Positions 16,163-23,484 of a stretch of 64,000 nucleotides of DNA are shown piece by piece. Numbering within the stretch: the first letter of the stretch is position 1; every line of letters begins with the position of its first letter. The stretch spans positions 434,001 through 498,000 of the forward strand of contig NZ_QBKI01000001.1 in NCBI RefSeq assembly GCF_003054055.1. Reading direction: 5' to 3'. The notes under the pieces are model-generated. The model made no database searches and was not told the DNA's origin. It saw nothing but the letters and a program-made list of their open reading frames with translations. A program made the translations under genes and the position numbers. The stretch is from Pontibacter mucosus. Its GTDB lineage: Bacteria > Bacteroidota > Bacteroidia > Cytophagales > Hymenobacteraceae.

Positions 16163-18103
16163 TTACTCTTTGTCGGGGTGGAGCCACTTTTTATACTTGT
16201 CGTATACTTTCTGCGGCTGCTTTTTGCCGTTGATAAAGAACTCGCCGTTGTTTATCTGGATGTTGAGGTTGCTGCTGTCGCTCTCAATGAGCCCGTCCTT
16301 CACCAGTTCCTCCTTCATCTGGCGCATGTTCTCCATGTGCTTCTGGCGGCGTTCGGCCAACTCTTCCCTGCGCACTTCCAGATCGGCGCGGCGCTCCTCC
16401 AGTTCGTGCCGGTGCGCTTCCATTTTGGCTCTCATTTCCTCGGTTCTGTGCTTGTCTCGGTTGACCATAATTCTCAGGCTGTCCTGCCCTATACGTCTCA
16501 CCACAACTTCCTGTTCATACTTCTTCATGGCCTCTCCTACCTCCTTCTCGTAGCGCTTCATTTCCTCCTGATACTGCTTCATCTCGCGCTCATAAGCCTT
16601 CTTCTCCTTCTCACTTGCTCCGGCAGGCGGAGCCGGAGGTGCTGGTGGAGCTGGTACAGGCGGTAAAGGCGGCTCAGGGGGAAGCGGTGGCAGCGGCGGC
16701 TCTTCATCTCCGTTAAGCCTTCTTATGATCACCCGCTCTTCCCGGATGTTTGGCCGTGGCGTGTTTGCGATGGCCTCGCGCTCCTCCTGCATGAGCACCT
16801 CTACCTCCTCGCGTGTGGCTTTAGGGGCATTGTTGGTAGCCTGCAGGCGCTGGTCTATCAGGTCTTTGTACTGGTCTATGTCTTTTTTAGGGATGCGCTT
16901 CCCATCCACGTAGAGCTCTTTTACCTTGCCTTTTTTGTTGGTGATGATGACGATGTTGCGGTTGTTACCCTGCCCATCCTGTGCGGTGTAGCTGATAGCT
17001 TCGACAGGCTCGGCAGTTTCATCGGTAACTGCGGCTGCTTTATTTTCCGGTTGCTTGAGCTGTTCTGCCACCAGCGGCTTTTTCTCGGCCACCGCCCCCA
17101 ACGAGAGCGCCAGCATGCCCACCACCAGCACCAGCCCAGCGGCGAAACCTTCGGTAAAGGTCGGCTTTAGCGGTTGCCCCACCAGGCGTTTAATGCGACT
17201 CATGAGCGAGCCTTGGCGGCCCGAAAAAGCCACCGCCATACTTGGGGCGGCCGGCATGCGCATGGCCTCCAGCTCGGTCAGGGCGCGGGCGTAGGTGAGG
17301 GAGTCGCCGCAAAGGGCCACGGCCATATCATCGCAGCAGTGCTCGCGCTCGGCACGCACCACTCCCGATACCCACCACATCGCCGGGTGGTAAAAGTATA
17401 GCATATCCACTACCGACTGCAGCAGGTTCAGCAGGTAATCCTTGCGGAGGATGTGGGCCAGCTCATGGGCAAGTATAGCCTCCACCTGTGCCTGCGTCAG
17501 GCCGGTTACTGCGCCGATGGGCAGCAGGATAACCGGCTTGGCCACGCCTATGGCCATCGGCACCTGCACCAGCGCCGACTCAGCCAGCCGCACCGCCTGC
17601 GACACGCCCAGGCGCCGGCGCAGGATGTCCAGCTGCTGTTGCCACTGCTGGCCGAGCTCAGAAGTTCTATGGTAACGCAGGCGCCTGCAGTAGGCCAGGC
17701 CACCCATAAAGCGCAGCGCCATCAGTGTAAGGCCCAGCAACCACAGCGTTACCAGCAGTGGCAGGTGCTGTTCAAAGTATACTTGCGCCGTTCCGAGTGG
17801 GCTGGCCCAGAAAGAGGCTGCTTGCGTGGCTGTAGGTGTTTCTACCACAAGCGCCATACCTTGCGCCACCGCCACATCGGCCTTGCTAAAGTATAGCACA
17901 AACGTGCCCACCGACAGCAGCAGCTGCAGCAGCATGGCCCCGCAGGCAATCGCATAGCGGGTTTGGGCTGGGTGGCGCTGCAACAGCACCAATACCAGGC
18001 TCAGGAGCAGCGCCACAAAGGCGCCCTGCCACAGCGCGTGCAGCAGTGTCCAGCCCAGGGCGCTTACCAGCCCCCCGGGCAACAGGTTTTCAATCAGGTT
18101 CAT
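16163..18103 (-). CDS. BlaR1-like M56 membrane metallopeptidase
   Basis: 646 aa. Transmembrane helices lie at about residues 10-40, 45-70, 95-120 and 300-325. The zinc motif HELAH is at 213-217 within EAILAHELAHILRKDY, and REHCCDDMAV follows, as in BlaR1/MecR1. These proteins sense a signal outside the membrane and then trigger cleavage of a BlaI-type repressor. The extracellular part here is not a penicillin-binding domain: it has a proline-rich stretch (about 480-510, repeats of PPLPP and PPAPP) and then a long, highly charged coiled-coil region to the end. The blaI-type gene overlaps it by 4 bp upstream. The signal sensed is unknown. Confidence 0.87.
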   Translation of the reverse strand: MNLIENLLPGGLVSALGWTLLHALWQGAFVALLLSLVLVLLQRHPAQTRYAIACGAMLLQLLLSVGTFVLYFSKADVAVAQGMALVVETPTATQAASFWASPLGTAQVYFEQHLPLLVTLWLLGLTLMALRFMGGLAYCRRLRYHRTSELGQQWQQQLDILRRRLGVSQAVRLAESALVQVPMAIGVAKPVILLPIGAVTGLTQAQVEAILAHELAHILRKDYLLNLLQSVVDMLYFYHPAMWWVSGVVRAEREHCCDDMAVALCGDSLTYARALTELEAMRMPAAPSMAVAFSGRQGSLMSRIKRLVGQPLKPTFTEGFAAGLVLVVGMLALSLGAVAEKKPLVAEQLKQPENKAAAVTDETAEPVEAISYTAQDGQGNNRNIVIITNKKGKVKELYVDGKRIPKKDIDQYKDLIDQRLQATNNAPKATREEVEVLMQEEREAIANTPRPNIREERVIIRRLNGDEEPPLPPLPPEPPLPPVPAPPAPPAPPAGASEKEKKAYEREMKQYQEEMKRYEKEVGEAMKKYEQEVVVRRIGQDSLRIMVNRDKHRTEEMRAKMEAHRHELEERRADLEVRREELAERRQKHMENMRQMKEELVKDGLIESDSSNLNIQINNGEFFINGKKQPQKVYDKYKKWLHPDKE

Positions 18104-18489
18104 TTGGCACCTCCTTCCAGTTTATCTAACAGGTCCCGGATTTCATCAAGTTCTTCTTTAGACGTGCGGCTGTTGCCGAGGGCCTGCATCACCAGCTTGC
18201 TGGCTGAGCCCCGGAAAGCCGTGTCGAGGAAGCGGCTGAGTAGCTGCTGCTGGGTATCCTCCTCCTGCAGCAGTGGCTTAAAAATGTGCGAGCGGCTCGA
18301 TTTGTCGGCCTCCAGCATGCCCTTCTCGGTCATCAGCTGCATGATTTTGAGGGTAGTGGTGTAGCCGGCGTCTTTGGTTTGGCTCAGCTCCTCGTGCACA
18401 AAGCGGACGGTGCTGGGCCCATACTGCCAAAGCACCTGCAGTATCTCCAGCTCGGCTTCCGTGGGTTTGGGGGTTTGAGATAAGGTCAT
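18100..18489 (-). CDS. BlaI/MecI/CopY-family transcriptional repressor
   Basis: 129 aa, ATG start. The N-terminal winged helix shows the family pattern PTEAELEILQVLWQYGPSTV, and TTLKIMQLMTEKGMLE is the recognition-helix region (about residues 45-65). The C-terminal half is helical and should dimerise. Its stop overlaps the start of the M56 peptidase gene (ATGA), so the two are translated together. The promoter 40-70 bp upstream carries two matching 16-bp palindromes, which are the obvious candidates for its own operators. Repression would be lifted by proteolysis triggered by the BlaR1-like partner. Confidence 0.92.
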   Translation of the reverse strand: MTLSQTPKPTEAELEILQVLWQYGPSTVRFVHEELSQTKDAGYTTTLKIMQLMTEKGMLEADKSSRSHIFKPLLQEEDTQQQLLSRFLDTAFRGSASKLVMQALGNSRTSKEELDEIRDLLDKLEGGAK

Positions 18490-18527
18490 AAGGTTGAGGG
18501 TATTAGGGGGTTCAGTTTTGTTTACTA

Positions 18528-18558
18528 CAAGTATATACGAATAGTTTCGTAATACAAA
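18528..18558 (-). promoter_or_regulatory. Promoter of the blaI-blaR1 operon
   Basis: On the minus strand TTTG (18555-18558) and TATACTTG (18528-18535) are 19 bp apart, one mismatch from the Bacteroidota TTTG/TAnnTTTG consensus. Transcription would start near 18521, leaving a leader of about 30 nt. Confidence 0.65.
18536..18551. promoter_or_regulatory. Operator-like palindrome 1 (inside the blaI promoter)
   Basis: TACGAATAGTTTCGTA: perfect 6-bp arms, filling most of the spacer between the -33 and -7 boxes. A repressor bound here would block RNA polymerase. It shares sequence and length with the palindrome at 18567-18582. Confidence 0.7.
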
Positions 18559-18566
18559 GTTTTATT

Positions 18567-18582
18567 TACGATATTTTTCGTA
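18567..18582. promoter_or_regulatory. Operator-like palindrome 2 (upstream of the blaI promoter)
   Basis: TACGATATTTTTCGTA: 5-bp perfect arms and the same 16-bp length as operator 1, with its centre 31 bp away, about three helical turns. That spacing would place two repressor dimers on the same face of the DNA. Confidence 0.65.
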
Positions 18583-18708
18583 GTTATAGGGAGTGATGGC
18601 GGGGAAGGCAGTTTTTTGTGTGAGGAATTGGGGAGTCATAAGGTGTTTAGTTTAAATCTCCCTTCGCAGATGTCTGTTTATACTTCGGCTATGCTTTATA
18701 CTTTCACT

Positions 18709-18981
18709 GGTGCAAGCGTCCACTTGTGCCTTCTAATAGCCGCTGCTTCCTTCCACTTGAACCAAGCTATCCTTTCTCTAGCCACTGTTCATCCTCCAGC
18801 CTTACATAAGCTACAGTTTCATTTCATACTTGGCTCCCTCCTAGGCCGGGAGGCCTCGCCTTCGGGCATCGCGCTGTCTACATTTCCTTTGCTACCCTTC
18901 GGTCGCAATGCCGCCACAGCGGCACCGGAAATCTAGAAGGCGCTCAACCCAAAGGCTGGGAACAGAATCGATAGCCACGGC
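18709..18981 (-). repeat. Dispersed structured intergenic repeat, copy B (inverted)
   Basis: The reverse complement matches copies A (5430-5870) and C (38140-38545) over most of its length, including the hairpin block TGCCGC-tgtg-GCGGCA, whose counterpart is TGCCC-gttca-GGGCA in A. The A/C tail with the two small hairpins is not present. An open frame crossing this copy (18616-18936, plus strand) is not credible as a gene because it consists of the repeat. Confidence 0.65.
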
Positions 18982-19058
18982 TGACGGAGCTTCAGCCAAA
19001 GTCCCCCTTTGAAGGGGGTAGGGGGATGTTAATCGCCTGCTGGGTTTATACTTTGTAG

Positions 19059-19078
19059 GGACAGGTCGCGACCTGTCC
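19059..19078. repeat. 20-bp perfect palindrome, copy 1
   Basis: GGACAGGTCGCGACCTGTCC reads the same on both strands. An identical 20-mer is at 38027-38046. Both copies lie beside a dispersed repeat and a G-rich inverted repeat. Confidence 0.8.
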
Positions 19079-19128
19079 GCGCGAGAGCCAAGGCTATGAA
19101 ACTTATACTTCAGCTAAAGCAATTACAG

Positions 19129-19160
19129 GCTCCCCTCCTTGGCTAAGGAGGGGTTAGGGG
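19129..19160. repeat. GC-rich inverted repeat of the ccacccctaacccctcc family
   Basis: CTCCCCTCCTTGG-ctaa-GGAGGGG forms a short hairpin and continues into TTAGGGGTGGTT. Relatives: 5263-5285, 19004-19026 (weaker), 34549-34629 and 37926-37977. Confidence 0.6.
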
Positions 19161-19261
19161 TGGTTCGACCCGGTACTGCTGAAGGCTCTTTCGGGTAGAG
19201 CTAGAGGCTACATAGCATTGCAGCCTATCCACTGGAGAACAGACAAACTGCCCACCCTCAA

Positions 19262-19308
19262 AAAGAAAACCGGTCAGTGGCGGATTTATACTTTGCCACT
19301 GACCGGTT
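19262..19308 (-). terminator. Terminator of the lemA-TPM operon
   Basis: Perfect 14-bp stem AACCGGTCAGTGGC (19268-19281) with 19295-19308. On the minus strand it is followed by TTCTTTTTG. Confidence 0.8.
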
Positions 19309-19330
19309 GCCTATACTTTAGTCTTATACT

Positions 19331-20113
19331 TTACCAGTTGCTGCTGGCGCCGCCGCCGCCGAAGGAGCCTCCTCCAAAGCCACCGAAGCCGCCGCCGCCA
19401 CCTCCGAAGCCTCCCCCGCCTCCGAAGATACCACCGCCGGAGCGGAAGGTGCCGAAGCCTCCGGGTATGATAACGGGCCCTCCGAAAGTACGGGCATAGC
19501 GCCTGCCTCCTCTGCCGCCGCCTCCGCCGCCCATCTTGGAAAGTATAATCACTACCACAATCACCAGAATAATGAAGAAAAGTATGCCCGGGCCACCGCC
19601 GCCCTCCCCAATCTGCGAAGGATCGGCCTGGTAGGCGCCACTGGCCAGCTCAATAATAAGGGTTGTGGCCTGATCGATGCCCTGGTAGAACTGCCCCTGC
19701 GAAAAGGCCGGCTTTAAGGTGCGCTCCGTGATGCGCTTGGCAATCGCGTCGGGGATGTACTCCTCCAGTCCGTAACCGGTTTGGATGGTAACAGTGCGCT
19801 CGTCCTTCGACACAAGTATAACAATACCGTTGTCATACTTGCCGGCACCCACGCCCCAGCGCTCACCCAGCTCCGCGGCATACTGGTTCGGGTCGTAGCC
19901 TCCTGTGGAGGTAACCAGCACCACGGCTATCTGTGTGGAGGTGGTGTCGGCGTAGTTTACCAGTTTCTGCTCCAGGGCCTGCTCCTCCTGCGGGCTAAGC
20001 ATGTCCGCGTAATCGTTTACGAGGCGGTCAGACTTGGGCGGAAAATCACTGTTTTGCGCAAAGGCAGTCAGGCTCAGGAGGCAGAAGTAAAGAAAAAGGG
20101 GAAAGTGCTTCAT
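19331..20113 (-). CDS. TPM-domain membrane protein with Gly-rich tail
   Basis: 260 aa. Signal peptide at about residues 1-19 (ending TAFAQ), TPM domain at about 30-150 (LVNDYADMLSPQEEQALEQKL and TIQTGYGLEEYIPDAIAKRI), one transmembrane helix at about 175-195, and a glycine-rich tail of GGGGFGG runs with a terminal SNW. This is the YgcG layout found in Bacteroidota beside LemA. TPM domains have been linked to phosphatase activity in plants and to photosystem repair, but the bacterial role is not settled. It lies 8 bp after the second TPM gene, in an operon with LemA. Confidence 0.85.
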   Translation of the reverse strand: MKHFPLFLYFCLLSLTAFAQNSDFPPKSDRLVNDYADMLSPQEEQALEQKLVNYADTTSTQIAVVLVTSTGGYDPNQYAAELGERWGVGAGKYDNGIVILVSKDERTVTIQTGYGLEEYIPDAIAKRITERTLKPAFSQGQFYQGIDQATTLIIELASGAYQADPSQIGEGGGGPGILFFIILVIVVVIILSKMGGGGGGRGGRRYARTFGGPVIIPGGFGTFRSGGGIFGGGGGFGGGGGGFGGFGGGSFGGGGASSNW

Positions 20114-20121
20114 AAGTATAC

Positions 20122-20559
20122 TTATTCTCCGAAGGAGACGTCGTCGCTTAGTTCATTGGTGTCGGTGTGGCGGTCGTAGGGGAAGTGCGCCTGCAGCTGC
20201 TGGCCGGCCATGCGGATACCACGCGCCAGGCCCTCGGCATACTTTTGCTGCTTAAAGTGCTTTATCACTTCGGCCGTAATGTCCTCCCAGAAGTGGTCGG
20301 GCACGGAGGCGTTGATGCCCGCATCGCCCAGCACAGCAAACTGATGGTCTTCCAGGGCGATGTAGAATAGTACGCCGTTGCGCTGCTCGGTCTGGTGCAT
20401 GTGCAGCTCGGCAAATATCTCGGTGGCGCGGTCCAGCACGTCCTTATCGCAGTTGCTCTCCACGTGCACCCGTATCTCACCAGAGGTTTTCTGCTCAGCC
20501 TCCTGTATGGCAGCCGTTATGATTTTCTCGTCGGCGGGCGTTATTACGTCTCTAGGCAT
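20122..20559 (-). CDS. Short TPM-domain protein
   Basis: 145 aa without signal peptide or clear membrane helix. The TPM fold is visible as ITAAIQEAEQKTSGEIRVHVE at residues 11-31, ATEIFAELHMHQTEQRNGVLFY around 50-70 and LGDAGINASVPDHFW. It is the middle gene of a minus-strand lemA-TPM-TPM operon. The soluble form paired with a membrane TPM protein is a common arrangement. The biochemical role is unknown. Confidence 0.82.
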   Translation of the reverse strand: MPRDVITPADEKIITAAIQEAEQKTSGEIRVHVESNCDKDVLDRATEIFAELHMHQTEQRNGVLFYIALEDHQFAVLGDAGINASVPDHFWEDITAEVIKHFKQQKYAEGLARGIRMAGQQLQAHFPYDRHTDTNELSDDVSFGE

Positions 20560-20626
20560 AGGTTTGATTGTTGATAGTTAATTGTTGTTAGTGCTCCGAA
20601 AACAATCAGCAACTAACAATCAGCAA

Positions 20627-21205
20627 TTAAAACTCCACCGTCGGGGCTTGCTGGGCGCTGGCCTCTGCCTCAAAGTAGCCTTTCTTCTCGAAGTCGAACA
20701 TGCCGGCTATGAAGTTGCGCGGGAAGGAGCGGATGTAGGAGTTGTAATCCTGCACGGACTCGTTAAACTTGCGCCGCTCCACGGAAATGCGGTTTTCGGT
20801 GCCCTCCAGCTGCGCCTGCAGCTCCAGGAAGTTCTGGTTGGCTTTCAGCTCCGGGTACCGTTCCACGGACACCAGCAGGCGGCTCAGTGCGCTGCTCAGC
20901 TCGCCCTGCGCCTGCTGGAAACGCTCGATATTCTCTGGGGTCAGGTTGTCGGGGCTGATGTTGACGCTGGTGGCCTTGGCTCTAGCCTCGATAACCTGTG
21001 TCAGGGTCTCCTGCTCGAAGTTGGCGGCGCCCTTCACGGTGTTCACCAGGTTAGGAATCAGGTCAGCGCGGCGCTGGTAGGCGTTCTGCACGTTGGCCCA
21101 CTGTGCCTCCACATTCTCATCTTTCTGCACCATAGTGTTGTAGCCGCACGATGAGAGCGAGCTGATCATGATAAATCCGATAAAGTAAAGAAACAGTCTT
21201 TTCAT
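20627..21205 (-). CDS. lemA: LemA family lipoprotein
   Basis: 192 aa from the ATG at 21205; starting at 21274 would place the signal in the middle. The N-terminus is a lipoprotein signal with lipobox LSSC at about residues 17-20. The helical LemA body follows: VEAQWANVQNAYQRRADLIPNL, VIEARAKATSV, and near the end NESVQDYNSYIRSFP. LemA-family proteins are anchored at the envelope with a long helical bundle; their function in most bacteria is not known. First gene of the operon with the two TPM proteins. The gap after it (20560-20626) is a small inverted repeat of caacaatcag-type words. Confidence 0.9.
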   Translation of the reverse strand: MKRLFLYFIGFIMISSLSSCGYNTMVQKDENVEAQWANVQNAYQRRADLIPNLVNTVKGAANFEQETLTQVIEARAKATSVNISPDNLTPENIERFQQAQGELSSALSRLLVSVERYPELKANQNFLELQAQLEGTENRISVERRKFNESVQDYNSYIRSFPRNFIAGMFDFEKKGYFEAEASAQQAPTVEF

Positions 21206-21425
21206 GGTTTTGATGTGTTTTTCAACTATACGCTTTTGTGTGCCCCCAGGGCGATATGAGTACGAATTTAGCAAATGCTTGTTAGAAAGCCGGGATTATT
21301 ATCGAATAATTGGAATACAGCTATATGTACAGGAGGTGAAAAAGCGTGTAAAAGTATGGCTGTTACTCCTTGATAGCCTTTACATTGAAGGTTAGATTCA
21401 ATATATTGCAGGAAATGTATAGTGG

Positions 21426-22427
21426 ATGAAAGCAATTATACCTGTAGCTGGCGTTGGTTCTAAGCTTCGTCCGCACACATACACCCAACCCAAATCGCTG
21501 GTACCTGTAGCCGATAACACCATCCTGGGCCATATTATAGACAAGCTGCTGGAGGCAGGTATAACGGACTTTGTCTTTATCATCGGTTACCTGGGCGAGA
21601 AAGTGGAGCGCTACGTGCGGCAGAAGTACCCGCAGGCCAGGGCGGAGTTTGTAGTGCAGGAGCCACGCGAAGGCCTGGGGCACGCGCTCTGGGTGGCCCG
21701 CCATACCTACGAGCAGGAAGAAAGTATACTTATCATGCTCGGCGATGCGATTGTGGACGTGGACCTAACCCCTATTATAGAGGCTCCCTATTCTGTGCTG
21801 GGCGTGAAAAAGGTAGCCAAACCCTCCTTGTTCGGGGTTACAGAGATGGGCCGCGATGAGTTCGTGGTGAAAGTGGTGGAGAAGCCCAAGATCCCCAAGT
21901 CGAACTTTGCGCTGGTAGGGCTCTACAAGATCATGCACCCGCAGAAACTGCTCGTTTCGCTACAGCACATTATCACAGAGGACCTGAGAACGCAGGGCGA
22001 ATACCACCTGACCGACGCGCTGATGCACATGATAAAGAACGGCGAGAAAATGGTTCCCTGGAGCGTGGATCATTGGTTTGACTGCGGCCGCAAGGAAACG
22101 CTGCTGGAAGCAAATGCCACCTTGCTCAGCCGCCCCAAGTTCCGCGACCGCGACTACAGCCGGCTTTGCCCTGGCTGCATCATCATTCCGCCGGTAAGTA
22201 TAGGCGAGGGCTGCGTTATCACCAACTCCATCATCGGCCCCAACGTGGCCATCGGCGACAATACCACCGTTACCAACTGCGTGCTCAGCAACTCCATTAT
22301 CGGCTCCTACTCCGAGCTGCGCTTTGCCGTCATGCACGACTCCATCATCGGCAGCGATGCCTCCTTCAAGGGCTTCAGCCACAGCCTCAACATCGGCGAC
22401 AGTACCGAGATTAATTTCGGACAGTGA
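21426..22427 (+). CDS. Sugar-phosphate nucleotidylyltransferase with left-handed beta-helix tail
   Basis: 333 aa, ATG start. The N-terminus has the nucleotide-binding motif of the RfbA/GlmU superfamily, IPVAGVGSKLRPHTYTQPKSL, where the usual G-x-G-T-R appears as GVGSKLRP. A catalytic-type ILGDAIVD follows at about residues 103-110, and the EYHLTDAL motif near 195. From about residue 255 onward hexapeptide repeats (SIGEGCVITNSIIGPNVAIG) form a left-handed beta-helix. It should couple an NTP to a sugar-1-phosphate for surface polysaccharides or cell wall precursors; the exact sugar is not determinable. It stands alone, followed by a repeat. Confidence 0.85.
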   Translation: MKAIIPVAGVGSKLRPHTYTQPKSLVPVADNTILGHIIDKLLEAGITDFVFIIGYLGEKVERYVRQKYPQARAEFVVQEPREGLGHALWVARHTYEQEESILIMLGDAIVDVDLTPIIEAPYSVLGVKKVAKPSLFGVTEMGRDEFVVKVVEKPKIPKSNFALVGLYKIMHPQKLLVSLQHIITEDLRTQGEYHLTDALMHMIKNGEKMVPWSVDHWFDCGRKETLLEANATLLSRPKFRDRDYSRLCPGCIIIPPVSIGEGCVITNSIIGPNVAIGDNTTVTNCVLSNSIIGSYSELRFAVMHDSIIGSDASFKGFSHSLNIGDSTEINFGQ

Positions 22428-22429
22428 TT

Positions 22430-22526
22430 TCTTGACAAAAGACATTATGACAAAGGACAAAAGAGCTGCATAACGGGTGTTGACCAATGGTCCCTTGTCA
22501 AATAGTCCATCGTCTATAAGTCAAAT
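22430..22526. repeat. gacaaaag-word inverted repeat
   Basis: Begins CTTGACAAAAGACATTATGACA-like and ends in words of the complementary type (GGTCCCTTGTCAAATAGTCC), so it is a decayed inverted repeat of the same vocabulary as 8082-8195. No ORF. Confidence 0.5.
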
Positions 22527-22568
22527 ATTGCAGTCGTGCTACTTGATACGAGCTACGTGCTACGGTTC

Positions 22569-23225
22569 CTATAAAAATGTCAGCTCGTTCAGTTGGTCCA
22601 GCATCCAGCCGGTGAGGCTGTAGCGGTGGCGGGTGGCGGCCAGCACCTCGTGTGGAATCAGGTCGGCGCGGAAGCAGGCCAGGCGGCCGGCGATGGGCAG
22701 GATATCCACTTCTTCTTCGGTGCCGTCCTCCTGGGGCAAGTATAAACGCAGGTTGCCGCCGTGCTCGGGCAGCCAGTCCTCGTTCAGGTAGCAGATAAAG
22801 GAGAGGCGGCGGTGGTCGCTTTCCTTAAACTGGTCGATGTGGCGCTGGTACACGGTGCCCGGCGGGTATACCGTGAAATGGAACTCATAGTCTCTCAAAC
22901 CCAGGAAGCAGGTGCGGTTAATGTAGCGTAGCAGTTCGTTCATGCGCTCGAGAAATACCTGGGTTGGCGGCAGCGCCTCAGAAGGCTCAATCCAGCGGAT
23001 ATAATCGCCGCGCACCTCCTTGTCTACTACCACCCGGTCGGCAGAGCCGATGCCGGCTTTTTTAAAAGCCCCCTGTTCCTTATGGAGCAGGAGCACGCCC
23101 AGCAGGTCCTGTACCTCCTGCGGCTCCAGGAAGTTGTCAATGATGGCGTAGCCCTTGTCCGACAGCCTGTCGGCGATTTGTTCAAATTTCTGCAGCATTT
23201 CTTCGTCTTCCCACACCATACGCAT
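22569..23225 (-). CDS. 2OG-Fe(II) oxygenase, prolyl 4-hydroxylase type
   Basis: 218 aa. Iron ligands are in place: His129 and Asp131 in RHIDQF and His192 in LIPHEVL, with the 2-oxoglutarate-binding Arg shortly after (HRYSLTGW). LSFICYLNEDW and GGNLRLYLP form the jelly-roll core. Closest in layout to PKHD-type/SM-20-like hydroxylases, which oxidise a prolyl or other side chain using O2 and 2-oxoglutarate. A second ATG at 23219 is possible. The promoter faces the prolyl oligopeptidase gene across a 259-bp gap in which I recognised no site. Substrate unknown. Confidence 0.87.
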   Translation of the reverse strand: MRMVWEDEEMLQKFEQIADRLSDKGYAIIDNFLEPQEVQDLLGVLLLHKEQGAFKKAGIGSADRVVVDKEVRGDYIRWIEPSEALPPTQVFLERMNELLRYINRTCFLGLRDYEFHFTVYPPGTVYQRHIDQFKESDHRRLSFICYLNEDWLPEHGGNLRLYLPQEDGTEEEVDILPIAGRLACFRADLIPHEVLAATRHRYSLTGWMLDQLNELTFL

Positions 23226-23484
23226 ACTTCAAAATCAGGTCTATGATTGATGCTTTCAACCTGCATACTGTATTTGTTGGCTGCAGTTCAGGAATAAAGC
23301 CGACAAAAGTATAAACCAGCTGTTTTCCTGTAAAGAAATGAAGAAATTATTTTTATAATCGGCCATTTCCGGCGCGTGAGCCGCTTTAAGAGCAGGTGGC
23401 GCGCGCAGTTGTTGGCGTATTTTTTGTAACTTGTGTGCTGACTGCTCTAAAAGCACCTTAAACAATTTCCGGTAAAAGCTTTTT

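Noticed and set aside
18616..18936. 106-codon open frame in the gap after blaI
   Set aside because: It consists of the dispersed repeat copy B; the homologous parts of copies A and C do not keep the frame.
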